Origin: Oceanitalea stevensii
GTDB lineage: Bacteria > Actinomycetota > Actinomycetes > Actinomycetales > Actinomycetaceae
Length of the DNA: 64,000 bases
NCBI RefSeq assembly: GCF_014837105.1
Contig: NZ_JACSPO010000001.1
Coordinates: forward strand, 811,662 to 875,661
Reading direction: 5' to 3'
Shown here piece after piece: positions 18,137 to 27,628 of this stretch. The stretch's first letter is position 1. The number at the start of each line of letters is the position of its first letter. The position numbers and the translations under genes were made by a program. The notes beneath the pieces were generated by a model. It was given only the letters and a program-made list of their open reading frames with translations. It made no database searches and had not been told where the DNA came from.

Positions 18137-18733
18137 GTGAGCGAGAGGGACGTGCGGATCTGCGTCGTCGGCGACGAGCTGTCCGCGGGGATGGGCGACG
18201 CCCGCGGGCTCGGCTGGGTGGGGCGCGTCGTCGCCCGCACGGACAGCGAGGACCCGCTGTTCGTCACCTCGCTGGCGGTGCCGGACGAGACGTCCACCGC
18301 CCTCTCGGGGCGCTGGGAGAGCGAGTGCCAGCGGCGTTTCGCCCCCGGGAGCGACAACCGGCTCGTCGTCGCCCTCGGCTCCGCCGACCTCACCGCGGGC
18401 CTGTCCCTGGCCCGCAGCCGCCTCAACCTCGCCAACGTCCTCGACAGCGCCCGCTCGCAGCAGGTCGAGGTCTTCGTCGTCGGGCCCCCGCCCCGTCCCG
18501 GGGTGGACGGCGACGCGCTGGGCGCCCTCTCGGACGCCTACGCGGACGTCTCCACCCGCCGTCAGGTCCGCTACGTCGAGACCTTCGCGCCGCTGCGCAC
18601 CCACGACCAGTGGCTGGCCGACGTCGCCGCGGGCGACGGCGTGCACCCGGGCCAGGCCGGCTACGGGCTCCTCGCGTGGCTCGTGCTCCACAACGGCTGG
18701 CACGACTGGCTGGGCCTCCCCCACCCGAGCTGA
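18137..18733 (+). CDS. SGNH/GDSL-like protein with replaced catalytic residues
   Basis: The 198-residue protein has the fold signature of SGNH esterases. Block I is VVGDELSAG, in which the nucleophile Ser of GDS is Glu (E14). Block III is GSADL (81-85), with Ala at the oxyanion-hole Asn position. Block V is DGVHPGQAG, with D167 and H170 kept. GTG 18137 follows GGGAG. No signal peptide is seen, so it is probably cytoplasmic. If the alignment is right it cannot use the standard serine mechanism and may bind rather than hydrolyse, or use another chemistry. Substrate unknown. Confidence 0.82.
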   Translation: MSERDVRICVVGDELSAGMGDARGLGWVGRVVARTDSEDPLFVTSLAVPDETSTALSGRWESECQRRFAPGSDNRLVVALGSADLTAGLSLARSRLNLANVLDSARSQQVEVFVVGPPPRPGVDGDALGALSDAYADVSTRRQVRYVETFAPLRTHDQWLADVAAGDGVHPGQAGYGLLAWLVLHNGWHDWLGLPHPS

Positions 18734-18744
18734 CCCCGCCCTTG

Positions 18745-18788
18745 CGCCGAGAGCCGGATTCCTCCGCGGAGGAATCCGGCTCTCGGCG
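18745..18788. terminator. 44-base perfect palindrome, family A copy 2
   Basis: The arms CGCCGAGAGCCGGATTCCTC and their complement continue to a CCGCGG centre, giving 22 bp of perfect symmetry. It sits exactly between the convergent SGNH gene and the M23 gene, ten bases before the latter's stop. It shares sequence with the hairpin at 1189-1230. A bidirectional terminator role is likely. Confidence 0.8.
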
Positions 18789-18798
18789 TATGTGGGTT

Positions 18799-20253
18799 CT
18801 AGTAGCTGCGGACCCAGCCTGGGAGGTTCATCGGGTCGATCGTCGAGCCGTTCTTCCACACCTCGAAGTGGACGTGGCAGCCGGTGACGTTGCCGGTCAT
18901 GCCGGTGTAGCCGACGACGTCGCCCTTGTCGACCCACTGCCCGGCGCGCACGTTGAAGCGGCTGAGGTGGTTGGTCACCGTGACGTAGCCGCTGCCGTTC
19001 ATCGTCCCGTGGTCGATGATGACCTGGTTGCCGTGCGAGGCGTTGCCCGGCGCGGGGATGGTCGCCTTGACCGTGCCGCTCGCCGCCGCGACCTGCGCGT
19101 TGCCGCACGCGGAGCGGATGTCGACGCCGGCGTGGAACCACTCGTAGCCGGCGAGCGGGTGCATGCGCATGCCGTAGGGCGAGGTGACGTACAGCGGGTT
19201 GGGCACCGGCGGGATCATCGAGCCGGAGCTGCTGCCCCCACCGTTGGTGGAGCCACCGCCGCCGGAGGACGAGCCGCCACCGCTCGAGCCGCCGCTGGAC
19301 CCACCGCTGCTCTGCGCGGCGGCCGCGCGTCGCTCGCGCTCACGGCGCTCCTGCTCGCGCCGCTCGGCCTCGCGCTCGGCGACAGTGCCCGCACGGTCCG
19401 CCTCGATGCCGGCGATGATGCCCGCGAGGCGGTCGTCGTCGGCCTCCTTCTGGGCGAGGTCCTCGTTGAGCCGGCCCTGCAGCGCCTCGAGCTCGGCCGC
19501 CAGCGCCGTCTGCTGCTCCTGGATCTGGACGATCTCCTGGCGGTGCGCGTCGGCGGCGGCCCGCGCCTCGTCGGCGGCGGCCACGGCCTCCTCGGCCTGC
19601 GCGTGGAGCTGGTCGATGCGGTCGCGCACGGCCTGCTGGCGCAGCTCGCGGTTGCGGTTGACGGCGGTGATGGTCTCGAGGTCGGTGATGACCTTCGTCT
19701 GGGTGCGCACCGCGGTGTCGACGATGGCCGTCTGGCGGATGAACTCCTCGCTCGACTCCGCGTTGAGGACCACCGACAGCCCGCTGAGGGAGGCCCCGCC
19801 GCGGTAGGTGCTGCGGGCGAGCTCACCGATGGACGAGCGGGTCGACTCGATCTGCGCGTCCCCCTCGGCGAGCTGCTCGCCGAGGTCCCCGAGCTCGCTC
19901 TCCGCGAGGGTGAGGCGGTCGGCCACCGCCTGCTCCTCGCGCTCGGCGGCCGCGAGCGCGTCCTGCGCCTCGGCCAGGGCGGCCTCGGCCAGGGGGAGGC
20001 GCGCGTTGGCGTCCTCGAGGGCGAGGTAGGCCGTGGCGAGGTCGGCGTTGGTGCCCTCGAGCCTGGACTCCAGCGCCTCCCGCTCACGGGCGAGCTCCTC
20101 GCGCTCCTCCCGCTGCTGGCGCAGCTGGCGGTCGTACTCGCGGATCTCGTCGTCGTAGTCGGCGACGGCGGAGGTCCCGCCGGCGAGGAGCACGACGGCG
20201 AGCGTCGCGGACAGCAGCGCGCGGAGGCGGCGGGGACTACGGGAGCTCGTCAT
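18799..20253 (-). CDS. Coiled-coil M23 protein, EnvC/RipC-like FtsEX partner
   Basis: The 484-residue secreted protein has a signal peptide (about 1-30, LSATLAVVLLAGGTSAVA), a long coiled coil (about 32-300), a Gly/Ser linker (about 305-345) and a C-terminal M23 domain (about 350-475) with HAGVDIRSACG and GCHVHFEVW. In other bacteria such proteins (EnvC, PcsB, RipC) are switched on by FtsEX to open peptidoglycan during division. ATG 20253 lies one base after the ftsX stop, so it is made with FtsEX, which strongly supports that role. Confidence 0.93.
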   Translation of the reverse strand: MTSSRSPRRLRALLSATLAVVLLAGGTSAVADYDDEIREYDRQLRQQREEREELAREREALESRLEGTNADLATAYLALEDANARLPLAEAALAEAQDALAAAEREEQAVADRLTLAESELGDLGEQLAEGDAQIESTRSSIGELARSTYRGGASLSGLSVVLNAESSEEFIRQTAIVDTAVRTQTKVITDLETITAVNRNRELRQQAVRDRIDQLHAQAEEAVAAADEARAAADAHRQEIVQIQEQQTALAAELEALQGRLNEDLAQKEADDDRLAGIIAGIEADRAGTVAEREAERREQERRERERRAAAAQSSGGSSGGSSGGGSSSGGGGSTNGGGSSSGSMIPPVPNPLYVTSPYGMRMHPLAGYEWFHAGVDIRSACGNAQVAAASGTVKATIPAPGNASHGNQVIIDHGTMNGSGYVTVTNHLSRFNVRAGQWVDKGDVVGYTGMTGNVTGCHVHFEVWKNGSTIDPMNLPGWVRSY

Positions 20254-20254
20254 G

Positions 20255-21169
20255 TCAGACCCTCGTGTAGCGGCTCAGGGACACCAGCGAGCTGATGCCG
20301 GCGAGCAGGATGGCGGCGGCGACGAGGAGCGGCGCGATGAGCAGGACGTCGCCGGTGTCGACGAACTGCACCCACTGGAACTCCGTCGCCAGCCACCCCT
20401 CGACGAGGTAGCGCGCGGCGAGCCAGAGCCCGCCGACGGCGAGCGCCGCACCGGCGAGCGCGGCGAGCGCGCCCTCGAGCATGAAGGGCAGCTGGATGAA
20501 GAGGTTGGAGGCGCCCACGAGCCGCATGATCGACGTCTCACGCCGTCGGCTCATCGCCGACAGCCGGATCGTCGTCGTGATGAGGAGGACCGCGGTGACG
20601 ATCATGACGCCGGCGAGGGCGACGGCGAGGAGCGTGGCGCGGTCGAGGATGAGGAAGAGCGGCTCGAGGAGCGCGCGCTGGTCGACGACGTCCTCGACAC
20701 CGGGCCGGCCGGTGAGCTCGTCGGCGACCACCTGGTACTGCTCGGGGTCGACGAGCTTGATCCGGAAGGACACCTGCATCTGCTCGGGGGTGAGGGACTG
20801 CGTCCACACCGTGTCGGGCATCTGCTCCTGGAAGGCCGCGTAGGCCTCCTCCTTGGTCTCGAAGAAGACCTCGTCCACGTAGGGGGCGAGCGCCTCGGAG
20901 GCGAGGAGCCCCTCGATGTCCGCGAGCTGGTCGTCGCTCACCTCACCGGTGGCGCAGGTGGGCACCGCGGAGTCCTGCGGGCACATGAAGACGGAGACCT
21001 CGACGCGGTCGTACCAGTCGTCCTTCATGTTGCCGATCTGCATCTGCAGCAGCGCGGCGGCGCCGACGAAGACGAGGGAGATGAAGGTGACGAGGACGAC
21101 GGAGATCGTCATCGACACGTTGCGCCGCAGCCCGGAGGCGAGCTGGGAGAGGACGAAGCGAAGTCTCAT
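20255..21169 (-). CDS. ftsX: Cell-division ABC transporter permease FtsX
   Basis: The 304-residue membrane partner of FtsE. It has a short cytoplasmic N-terminus, TM1 (about 21-42), an extracellular domain (about 45-170) containing a Cys pair (FMCPQDSAVPTC), then three more helices with the signature MSRRRETSIMRLVGAS and a C-terminal GISSLVSLSRYTRV. It transmits ATP-driven motion to the outside hydrolase encoded just downstream. ATG 21169 is five bases after the ftsE stop. Confidence 0.96.
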   Translation of the reverse strand: MRLRFVLSQLASGLRRNVSMTISVVLVTFISLVFVGAAALLQMQIGNMKDDWYDRVEVSVFMCPQDSAVPTCATGEVSDDQLADIEGLLASEALAPYVDEVFFETKEEAYAAFQEQMPDTVWTQSLTPEQMQVSFRIKLVDPEQYQVVADELTGRPGVEDVVDQRALLEPLFLILDRATLLAVALAGVMIVTAVLLITTTIRLSAMSRRRETSIMRLVGASNLFIQLPFMLEGALAALAGAALAVGGLWLAARYLVEGWLATEFQWVQFVDTGDVLLIAPLLVAAAILLAGISSLVSLSRYTRV

Positions 21170-21174
21170 GGCCG

Positions 21175-21864
<690 letters not shown>

Positions 21865-22005
21865 GCTCTGTGGCCAGTCTCGGAAGTGGGGGAAGGCGGA
21901 ACTCTGGCCTTGTCGAGAGTAGGCACGCGTCTCCCCCGCTCCGCCGCCGACACGCCGACGGCGCTGCCGCGGCCCCGCCGTGCACCGCCGGTCCACCGGC
22001 AGGCG

Positions 22006-22641
22006 CTACCGGCGGATGTACCCCCGGTCGGTGGCGGCCGCGACGGCGGCGGTCCGGGAGCCGACGCCCAGCTTGGTGTAGATGTGCGCCAGGTGTGACT
22101 TCACGGTCGCCGGGCTGAGGTAGAGCTCGGAGCCGACCTGCTGGTTGCTCAAGCCGCGCGCGACCAGCTGGAGGATCTCGACCTCCCGCGGACTGAGCGA
22201 CTCAGCCCGGCTGCGCACCCGGTTCATCAGACGGGTGGCGATAGCCGGGGCCAGTGCGGACCTGCCGCCGGCAGCGGCCCGGACCGCGGCGGTCAGCTCC
22301 TCCGGCGGGGCGTCCTTGAGGAGGTACCCGGTCGCGCCCGCCTCCACCGCGGCGAGGATGTCGACGTCCGTCTCGTAGGTGGTGAGGACGAGAACTCGCG
22401 GACCCCCGGCACGTGCGGTGATGGCGGCAGTCGCCTCCGAGCCGTGCATGCCCCCGCCGAACTGGAGGTCCATGAGGACGACGTCGACGGACGTCGTCCC
22501 GCACAGCTTGACGGCCTCCTGCGCCGTGGCGGCCTCCGCGACGACGACAAGGTCCGGTTCGGTCTCGAGCACGGCCCGCAGACCCGCGCGCACCACAGGG
22601 TGGTCATCGGCGAGCAGCAGCCGGATGCGCGACGTGCTCAC
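22006..22641 (-). CDS. NarL/FixJ-type response regulator
   Basis: A 211-residue regulator. The receiver domain has DD at 12-13, phospho-acceptor D58 (VVLMDLQFG) and K in LLKDA. The C-terminal LuxR helix-turn-helix (about 148-205) contains LSPREVEILQLVARGLSNQQV and SPATVKSHLAHIYTKLG. GTG 22641 overlaps the kinase stop (GTGA). The likely targets include the divergent ABC transporter genes on the far side of the kinase. Confidence 0.95.
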   Translation of the reverse strand: MSTSRIRLLLADDHPVVRAGLRAVLETEPDLVVVAEAATAQEAVKLCGTTSVDVVLMDLQFGGGMHGSEATAAITARAGGPRVLVLTTYETDVDILAAVEAGATGYLLKDAPPEELTAAVRAAAGGRSALAPAIATRLMNRVRSRAESLSPREVEILQLVARGLSNQQVGSELYLSPATVKSHLAHIYTKLGVGSRTAAVAAATDRGYIRR

Positions 22642-23831
22642 GGAGCCACCTCCTCGCGGGTGAGCGGCAGCCGGACGGCGACCACGGTTCCCCGCCCGGG
22701 CTCCGACTCGACCGTCAGTGTGCCGTGGAGCGCCTCCGCCCGGGCGCGCATCGTCATCAGGCCGAAGCCACCGTCCGCGGCTCGGTGGTCATCCTGCGCG
22801 TCGAAGCCCACGCCGTCGTCGGCGACCTCGAGGCGGACCTCGTGGCCGACGACGTCGAGCCTGAGGCGTGCGCGTGTCGCGGCGGCGTGCTGGACGACGT
22901 TCGCCAGTGCCGACTGCGCGACCCGCAGCAGCGCCACCTCGTGGCTCGTCGGCAGCTGGTCCAGTGCCGCGGCGGCGATGGCGGTGGGCACACCCGCCTC
23001 GGTCGTGGCGGCGGCCAGTCGCTCCAGCGCGGCCGGCAGCGCGCCTGCGTCGAGTCCTGGCGGCGTCTCGTCACGCACGAATCGTCGGGCCTCGGCAAGG
23101 TTGTCCATGGCTGCCTCCCGGGCGCGGACGACGTGGCCGGCCGCGACCGCCGGCCTGTCCGGCAGCGCCCGCTCCGCGGCGCGCAGCAGCAGCTGGATGC
23201 TCGACAAGCCCTGAGCGAGTGTGTCGTGGATCTCCCGGGCGAGGCGCTCGCGCTCGGTGAGCATGCCGGCGGCGCGCTCGGCAGCGGCCAGCTCGGCCCG
23301 GGTCTCGGTGAGCTCGAGGATGAGCCGCCGGCGAGCGTCGCTCTCGCGGTACAGCGCCTGGTAGCCGAGCACGGTCGCCACGGCCACCGCAGCACCTAGA
23401 ACCGGGCCCACGACCATCGGCGCGGTGAGCGTGTGCTGGTGCCAGCCGAAGCCGGCAACGGCCGCGACAGTCGTCGCCGCGACGGCCAACAGCCCGGGTC
23501 GCAGGGGCAACAGATGCAGCTGGAGGAAGAAGAGCGGGAAGGCGAGCCACACCGCGTCGGCGGAGATCGTCAGGAGGACCAGCCAGCACACCGCGACGGC
23601 AGCGAGCCACAGCGCGGCCACCCGCGGCGAGCGACGCACCCGTGGCACCAGCGAGCCGACGCCGTAGACGGCGGCCATGACGCTCGCCGACGTGACCACG
23701 GCGCCGACACTCGGCACGTCCGACTGCCTGGTGACCGCACGCAGCACCGTGAGCCCGAGCATGGCGAGCACCAGCAGGTGCAGGCACCGGCGCAGCACCC
23801 GCAGCACGGGGGTCAGCGCGTCGGGGTTCAC
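22638..23831 (-). CDS. NarL-type membrane histidine kinase (HisKA_3)
   Basis: A 397-residue kinase with about five to six transmembrane helices in residues 12-160, a short coiled linker, a HisKA_3 domain with phospho-acceptor H202 (AREIHDTLAQGLSSI), and a HATPase domain with DDGVGF and GFGLMTMRARA. It has no large outside sensor domain. GTG 23831 lies nine bases after a TACGCT box. The pair with the NarL regulator resembles kinases that sense envelope-active compounds, but the ligand is unknown. Confidence 0.92.
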   Translation of the reverse strand: MNPDALTPVLRVLRRCLHLLVLAMLGLTVLRAVTRQSDVPSVGAVVTSASVMAAVYGVGSLVPRVRRSPRVAALWLAAVAVCWLVLLTISADAVWLAFPLFFLQLHLLPLRPGLLAVAATTVAAVAGFGWHQHTLTAPMVVGPVLGAAVAVATVLGYQALYRESDARRRLILELTETRAELAAAERAAGMLTERERLAREIHDTLAQGLSSIQLLLRAAERALPDRPAVAAGHVVRAREAAMDNLAEARRFVRDETPPGLDAGALPAALERLAAATTEAGVPTAIAAAALDQLPTSHEVALLRVAQSALANVVQHAAATRARLRLDVVGHEVRLEVADDGVGFDAQDDHRAADGGFGLMTMRARAEALHGTLTVESEPGRGTVVAVRLPLTREEVAP

Positions 23832-23840
23832 AGGACACCC

Positions 23841-23846
23841 AGCGTA
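23841..23846 (-). promoter_or_regulatory. Putative -10 box of the histidine kinase gene
   Basis: TACGCT on the minus strand ends nine bases before GTG 23831, which suggests a leaderless or near-leaderless mRNA. Confidence 0.4.
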
Positions 23847-24011
23847 GGCGCGGCTCCGTCCGGCGGCATCGGCCGAAAGGTGTAACGGCGCATCGGTCGG
23901 TCGGCCACCGGAACGCGGCCGAGCGCCCGATGCCCGACAGGGGACCTCGCCCGGAGGCTGGGACCAGCGCCGGGGAACCACCCGGGCACCAAGACGTGAG
24001 GAGGACCGATC

Positions 24012-25079
24012 GTGTTCCTGGCCTGGAGAGACCTGCGATTCGCCAAGGGGAGGTTCATGCTCATGGGGGCCGTTGTCGTGCTCATCACCGTGCTCGTCGG
24101 GCTGGTCTCCGGTCTGACGGCCGGGCTGGCACGGCAGAGCACCTCGGCGATCACCGCCCTGCCCGCCGACCACCTGGCCTTCGCCGCCCCGGCCGACGGC
24201 GAGGGCGTCGCCTTCACCGCCTCCAGTGTCGAGGAGCCCACCTGGCGGGCATGGGCCGCGCAACCCGGCGTCAGTCGGGCCGAGCCGCTCGCCATCACGA
24301 CCACCCGGGCGCAGGCCGGGAAAGCCACCGCCAGCGTCTCGAGCTTCGGCGTGCTGCCGGGCTCCGGCCTTGCCCCGGCCGAGGTCACGGCCGGCACTGT
24401 CGTCCTGTCTACCGCCGCGGCCGAGGACCTGGACGCCGCAGCGGGTGACACGATCACGCTCGCGGGCACCGACCTCACCGTCGCCGCCGTGGCCGGGGAC
24501 GACTCCTTCAGCCACACCCCCGTCGTGTGGGCGGCACTCGACGACGTCCAGCAGCCCGGCCACGGCGGCACGCCGGTGGCCACCGTGGTCGCGCTGACGA
24601 CCACCGGCACAGCCGGCCTCGCCACGGCCGACGCCGAGCTCGGCACCGAGACCGTCAGCCGCGAGGACGCACTCAGCGCGATCGGCTCCTACACCTCGGA
24701 GAACGGCTCGCTGCAGCTCATGCGGGGCTTCCTGTTCGCCATCTCCGCGCTGGTGATCGGGGCGTTCTTCACGGTGTGGACCATCCAGCGCTCCGGGGAC
24801 GTGGCGGTGCTCAAGGCGCTCGGCGCCTCGACGCGCTACCTGCTGGGCGACGCTCTCGGTCAGGCCGCGGTCCTGCTCGCCCTGGGCACCGGCCTGGGCA
24901 CGGCGATCGTCGCCGGGATCGGCCTGGCGATCGGCGGCGCCGTGCCCTTCGTCCTCAGCGCGACGACGACGCTGCTGCCCGCCCTCGTCCTCATCGCCCT
25001 CGGTGTCCTGGGCGCCGGCCTCGCCGTGCGCCGGATCACCTCCGTCGACCCCCTGACCGCACTTGGGAGCGCCCGATGA
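24012..25079 (+). CDS. ABC transporter permease (FtsX/MacB type)
   Basis: A 355-residue membrane protein with one helix near 16-38, a large outside domain (about 40-230) and three helices at the C-terminal end with the FtsX-like QRSGDVAVLKALGAS. GTG 24012 follows a strong GAGGAGG. Together with the overlapping ATPase it makes a MacB/LolCD-like exporter of lipids, peptides or drugs. The divergent two-component genes suggest that the system responds to its own substrate. Substrate unknown. Confidence 0.92.
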   Translation: MFLAWRDLRFAKGRFMLMGAVVVLITVLVGLVSGLTAGLARQSTSAITALPADHLAFAAPADGEGVAFTASSVEEPTWRAWAAQPGVSRAEPLAITTTRAQAGKATASVSSFGVLPGSGLAPAEVTAGTVVLSTAAAEDLDAAAGDTITLAGTDLTVAAVAGDDSFSHTPVVWAALDDVQQPGHGGTPVATVVALTTTGTAGLATADAELGTETVSREDALSAIGSYTSENGSLQLMRGFLFAISALVIGAFFTVWTIQRSGDVAVLKALGASTRYLLGDALGQAAVLLALGTGLGTAIVAGIGLAIGGAVPFVLSATTTLLPALVLIALGVLGAGLAVRRITSVDPLTALGSAR

Positions 25080-25768
25080 CCCTCGACCTGTCCCACATCA
25101 CCCTCACCTACCCCGACGGCTCGTCGCGGCTGACCGCCCTCGACGACGTCACCGTGAGCGTCCCGGCCGGCACCGTGACCGCGCTCGTCGGCCCCTCGGG
25201 CTCCGGCAAGTCGAGCCTGCTGGCTGTCGCCGCCACGCTCATCATCCCCGACTCCGGGCGCGTCGTCGTCGCCGGCAACGACACCACACGCCTGAGCCGC
25301 GAGGAGCTGACCGACCTGCGCCGGACCAGCATCGGCACGATCTTCCAGCAGCCGAACCTGCTGCCGTCGCTGACGGCGGTCGAGCAGCTGCAGGTGGTCG
25401 CCCACCTCGCCGGGACGCCCGCCGCCTCGGCACGTGCCCGCGGGCTGGAGCTGCTCGACGCCGTCGGGCTGGCCGACCGCGCCGACCACCGACCGCACCA
25501 GCTGTCCGGGGGGCAGCGGCAGCGGGTGAACATCGCCCGGGCGCTGATGAACGAGCCTGCGGTGCTGCTGGTCGACGAGCCGACGAGCGCCCTGGACCAC
25601 GAGCGCGGTGCGGCCGTGCTCGGCCTCCTCACCGCGCTCACGCGGGAACGGCGGACCGCGACGGTGCTCGTCACCCACGACCGGTCCCAGCTGGGCGGCG
25701 TGGACGCCGTCGTGGAGATCCACGACGGCGCGGTCACCGCACGCAGCGAGCTGGCCACGACGGGCTGA
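25076..25768 (+). CDS. ABC transporter ATP-binding protein (MacB/LolD type)
   Basis: A 230-residue ATPase with Walker A GPSGSGKSS, Q-loop FQQPNLLPSL, signature LSGGQRQRVNIARAL, Walker B VLLVDEPTSALD and switch His in VTHDRSQ. ATG 25076 overlaps the permease stop (ATGA). It powers the preceding permease. The call is firm at family level; the substrate is not known. Confidence 0.95.
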   Translation: MTLDLSHITLTYPDGSSRLTALDDVTVSVPAGTVTALVGPSGSGKSSLLAVAATLIIPDSGRVVVAGNDTTRLSREELTDLRRTSIGTIFQQPNLLPSLTAVEQLQVVAHLAGTPAASARARGLELLDAVGLADRADHRPHQLSGGQRQRVNIARALMNEPAVLLVDEPTSALDHERGAAVLGLLTALTRERRTATVLVTHDRSQLGGVDAVVEIHDGAVTARSELATTG

Positions 25769-25787
25769 GCTCGCGAGCGCGGTGAGC

Positions 25788-26909
25788 TCAGGCGGCGTCG
25801 CCCTCGTGCTGCTTGCGCCAGCGGATGCCGGCCTCGATGAAGTCGTCGATCTCGCCGTCGAACACGGCCGAGGGGTTGCCCTGCTCATGCTCGGTGCGCA
25901 GGTCCTTGACCATCTGGTAGGGCTGCAGGACGTAGGAGCGCATCTGGTCGCCCCAGCTGGCCTTGACGTCGCCGGCGAGCGCCTTCTTCGCGGCGCTCTC
26001 CTCCTGCTGGCGCACGAGGAGCAGGCGGGACTGCAGGACGCGCAGCGCGGCCGCCCGGTTCTGGATCTGGGACTTCTCGTTCTGCATCGACACGACGATC
26101 CCGGTGGGGATGTGGGTCATGCGCACCGCGGAGTCGGTCGTGTTGACCGACTGGCCACCCGGGCCGGAGGAGCGGAACACGTCGACCTTGATCTCCGACT
26201 CGGGGATCTCGACGTGGTCGGTCTGCTCGATGAGCGGGATGACCTCGACGGCGGCGAAGGACGTCTGGCGCCGGCCCTGGTTGTCGAAGGGGGAGATCCG
26301 CACGAGGCGGTGGGTGCCGGCCTCGACGGAGAGGTGGCCGAAGGCGTAGGGCGCCTTGATCTCGAAGGTCACGCTCTTGAGTCCCGCCTCCTCGGCGTAG
26401 GACGTGTCGAGCACCTTGGCCGGGTAGCCGTGCCGCTCGGCCCAGCGCAGGTACATGCGCATGAGCATCTCAGCGAAGTCTGCGGCGTCGACGCCGCCGG
26501 CGCCCGCACGGATCGTCACGACGGCCTCACGCTGGTCGTACTCCCCGGACAGGAGCGTGCGGACCTCGAGGTCCTCGAGGTCCTTACGGACCGCGGCAAG
26601 CTCGGCCTCGGCGTCCTGGAGGAAGGCGTCGGCGTCCGCGCCGTCCTCCTCCTGGCCGAGCTCGACGAGCGCCTCGAGGTCCTCGATGCGCTGGCCCATC
26701 CGCTCGACCCGGTTGAGCTCGGCCTGGGCGTGGGAGAGCTGGCTCGTCACCGCCTGCGCGGCGTCCTGGTCGTCCCACAGGTCGGGGGCACCGGCCTTCT
26801 CGGAGAGCTCGGCGATCTGCGCGCGCAGGGCGACCGGGTCCGTCACCGCGCTGATCGCGCGGTAGGTGGAGCGCAGCTGCTGGATCTCGTTCGGGAAGTC
26901 GATGGCCAC
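25788..26909 (-). CDS. prfB: Peptide chain release factor 2
   Basis: RF2 ends translation at UGA and UAA. The 373-residue protein has the GGQ motif in [11 protein letters not shown] and the recognition loop SPFDNQGRR. The frame is continuous, so there is no programmed frameshift. I chose GTG 26909 (VAIDFPNEI), eight bases after a TAGCCT box; GTG 26915 is two codons upstream and would probably lie outside a transcript made from that box. It converges with the ABC genes, with only 19 bases between the stops. Confidence 0.96.
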   Translation of the reverse strand: MAIDFPNEIQQLRSTYRAISAVTDPVALRAQIAELSEKAGAPDLWDDQDAAQAVTSQLSHAQAELNRVERMGQRIEDLEALVELGQEEDGADADAFLQDAEAELAAVRKDLEDLEVRTLLSGEYDQREAVVTIRAGAGGVDAADFAEMLMRMYLRWAERHGYPAKVLDTSYAEEAGLKSVTFEIKAPYAFGHLSVEAGTHRLVRISPFDNQGRRQTSFAAVEVIPLIEQTDHVEIPESEIKVDVFRSSGPGGQSVNTTDSAVRMTHIPTGIVVSMQNEKSQIQNRAAALRVLQSRLLLVRQQEESAAKKALAGDVKASWGDQMRSYVLQPYQMVKDLRTEHEQGNPSAVFDGEIDDFIEAGIRWRKQHEGDAA

Positions 26910-26917
26910 GGTCACCC

Positions 26918-26923
26918 AGGCTA
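26918..26923 (-). promoter_or_regulatory. Putative -10 box of prfB
   Basis: TAGCCT on the minus strand ends eight bases before GTG 26909, pointing to leaderless translation. Confidence 0.45.
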
Positions 26924-26958
26924 CGCGATGGCGCGCGCCCAGGAGGCACCGCTCCCGC

Positions 26959-27558
26959 TCAGCCGACGACGAGCCCCACGGCGAGGGCGATCATCACGAC
27001 GCCGATGACGGCGTCGAGCACCCGCCAGGTGCCCGGGCGGCGCAGCGCGGGGGCCGCCGCGCGGGCGCCCACGCCGAGGGCGGTGAACCAGGTGACGCTG
27101 CCGACGACGGCCCCGGCCGCGAACCACCACCGCCCCACCTCGCCGTGCTGGTTCCCGATCGAGCCGAGCAGGAGGACGGTGTCGAGGTACACGTGCGGGT
27201 TGAGGTAGGTGAGCGCGAGGGCGGTGAGGGCCACCTGGCGGCGGGTGGCCGGGCCGGCCTCGCGCGCCTCGAGCGCCTGCGGGCGGCGGGCGTCGCGCAG
27301 CGAGCGCAGCCCGTAGGCGGCGAGGTAGGCCGCGCCGGCCCACCGCAGCACCGTGAGGAGCACCGGGGTGCCGGCGACGACCGAGCCCACGCCGCTGACC
27401 CCGACGGTGATGAGCAGCGCGTCGGACAGCGCGCAGATGGCGACGACGAGGCCGACGTGGCTGCGGGTCAGGCCCTGGCGCAGGACGAAGGCGTTCTGCG
27501 CGCCGATGGCGACGATGAGGGACAGACCCGTGAGGAGTCCGGCGAGGAGGGGCGTCAC
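26959..27558 (-). CDS. LysE/ArgO-family amino acid exporter
   Basis: A 199-residue membrane protein with about six hydrophobic segments and the family start [20 protein letters not shown], plus [13 protein letters not shown] in the middle. Members export lysine or arginine. GTG 27558 is seven bases after a TAGCCT box. The divergent LysR-type regulator 71 bases away is the usual LysG/ArgP partner, so basic amino acid export under that control is the likely role. Confidence 0.93.
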   Translation of the reverse strand: MTPLLAGLLTGLSLIVAIGAQNAFVLRQGLTRSHVGLVVAICALSDALLITVGVSGVGSVVAGTPVLLTVLRWAGAAYLAAYGLRSLRDARRPQALEAREAGPATRRQVALTALALTYLNPHVYLDTVLLLGSIGNQHGEVGRWWFAAGAVVGSVTWFTALGVGARAAAPALRRPGTWRVLDAVIGVVMIALAVGLVVG

Positions 27559-27565
27559 GAGGACG

Positions 27566-27571
27566 AGGCTA
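27566..27571 (-). promoter_or_regulatory. Putative -10 box of the lysE-type gene
   Basis: TAGCCT on the minus strand lies seven bases from GTG 27558, in the 70-base divergent region shared with the LysR-type gene. Confidence 0.45.
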
Positions 27572-27616
27572 GGAGCGGTCGGTCCTGAAGCCAAACAACA
27601 GTTTCTGCTGCCGCAT

Positions 27617-27622
27617 TAGCAT
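27617..27622 (+). promoter_or_regulatory. Putative -10 box of the LysR-type gene
   Basis: TAGCAT ends six bases before ATG 27629, again a leaderless layout. The regulator's binding site probably lies between this and the opposing -10. Confidence 0.45.
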
Positions 27623-27628
27623 TGCTTC

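Noticed and set aside
25788..26915. Possible programmed frameshift in prfB
   Set aside because: The frame is continuous from the GTG to the stop with no in-frame TGA and no CTTTGA slip site.
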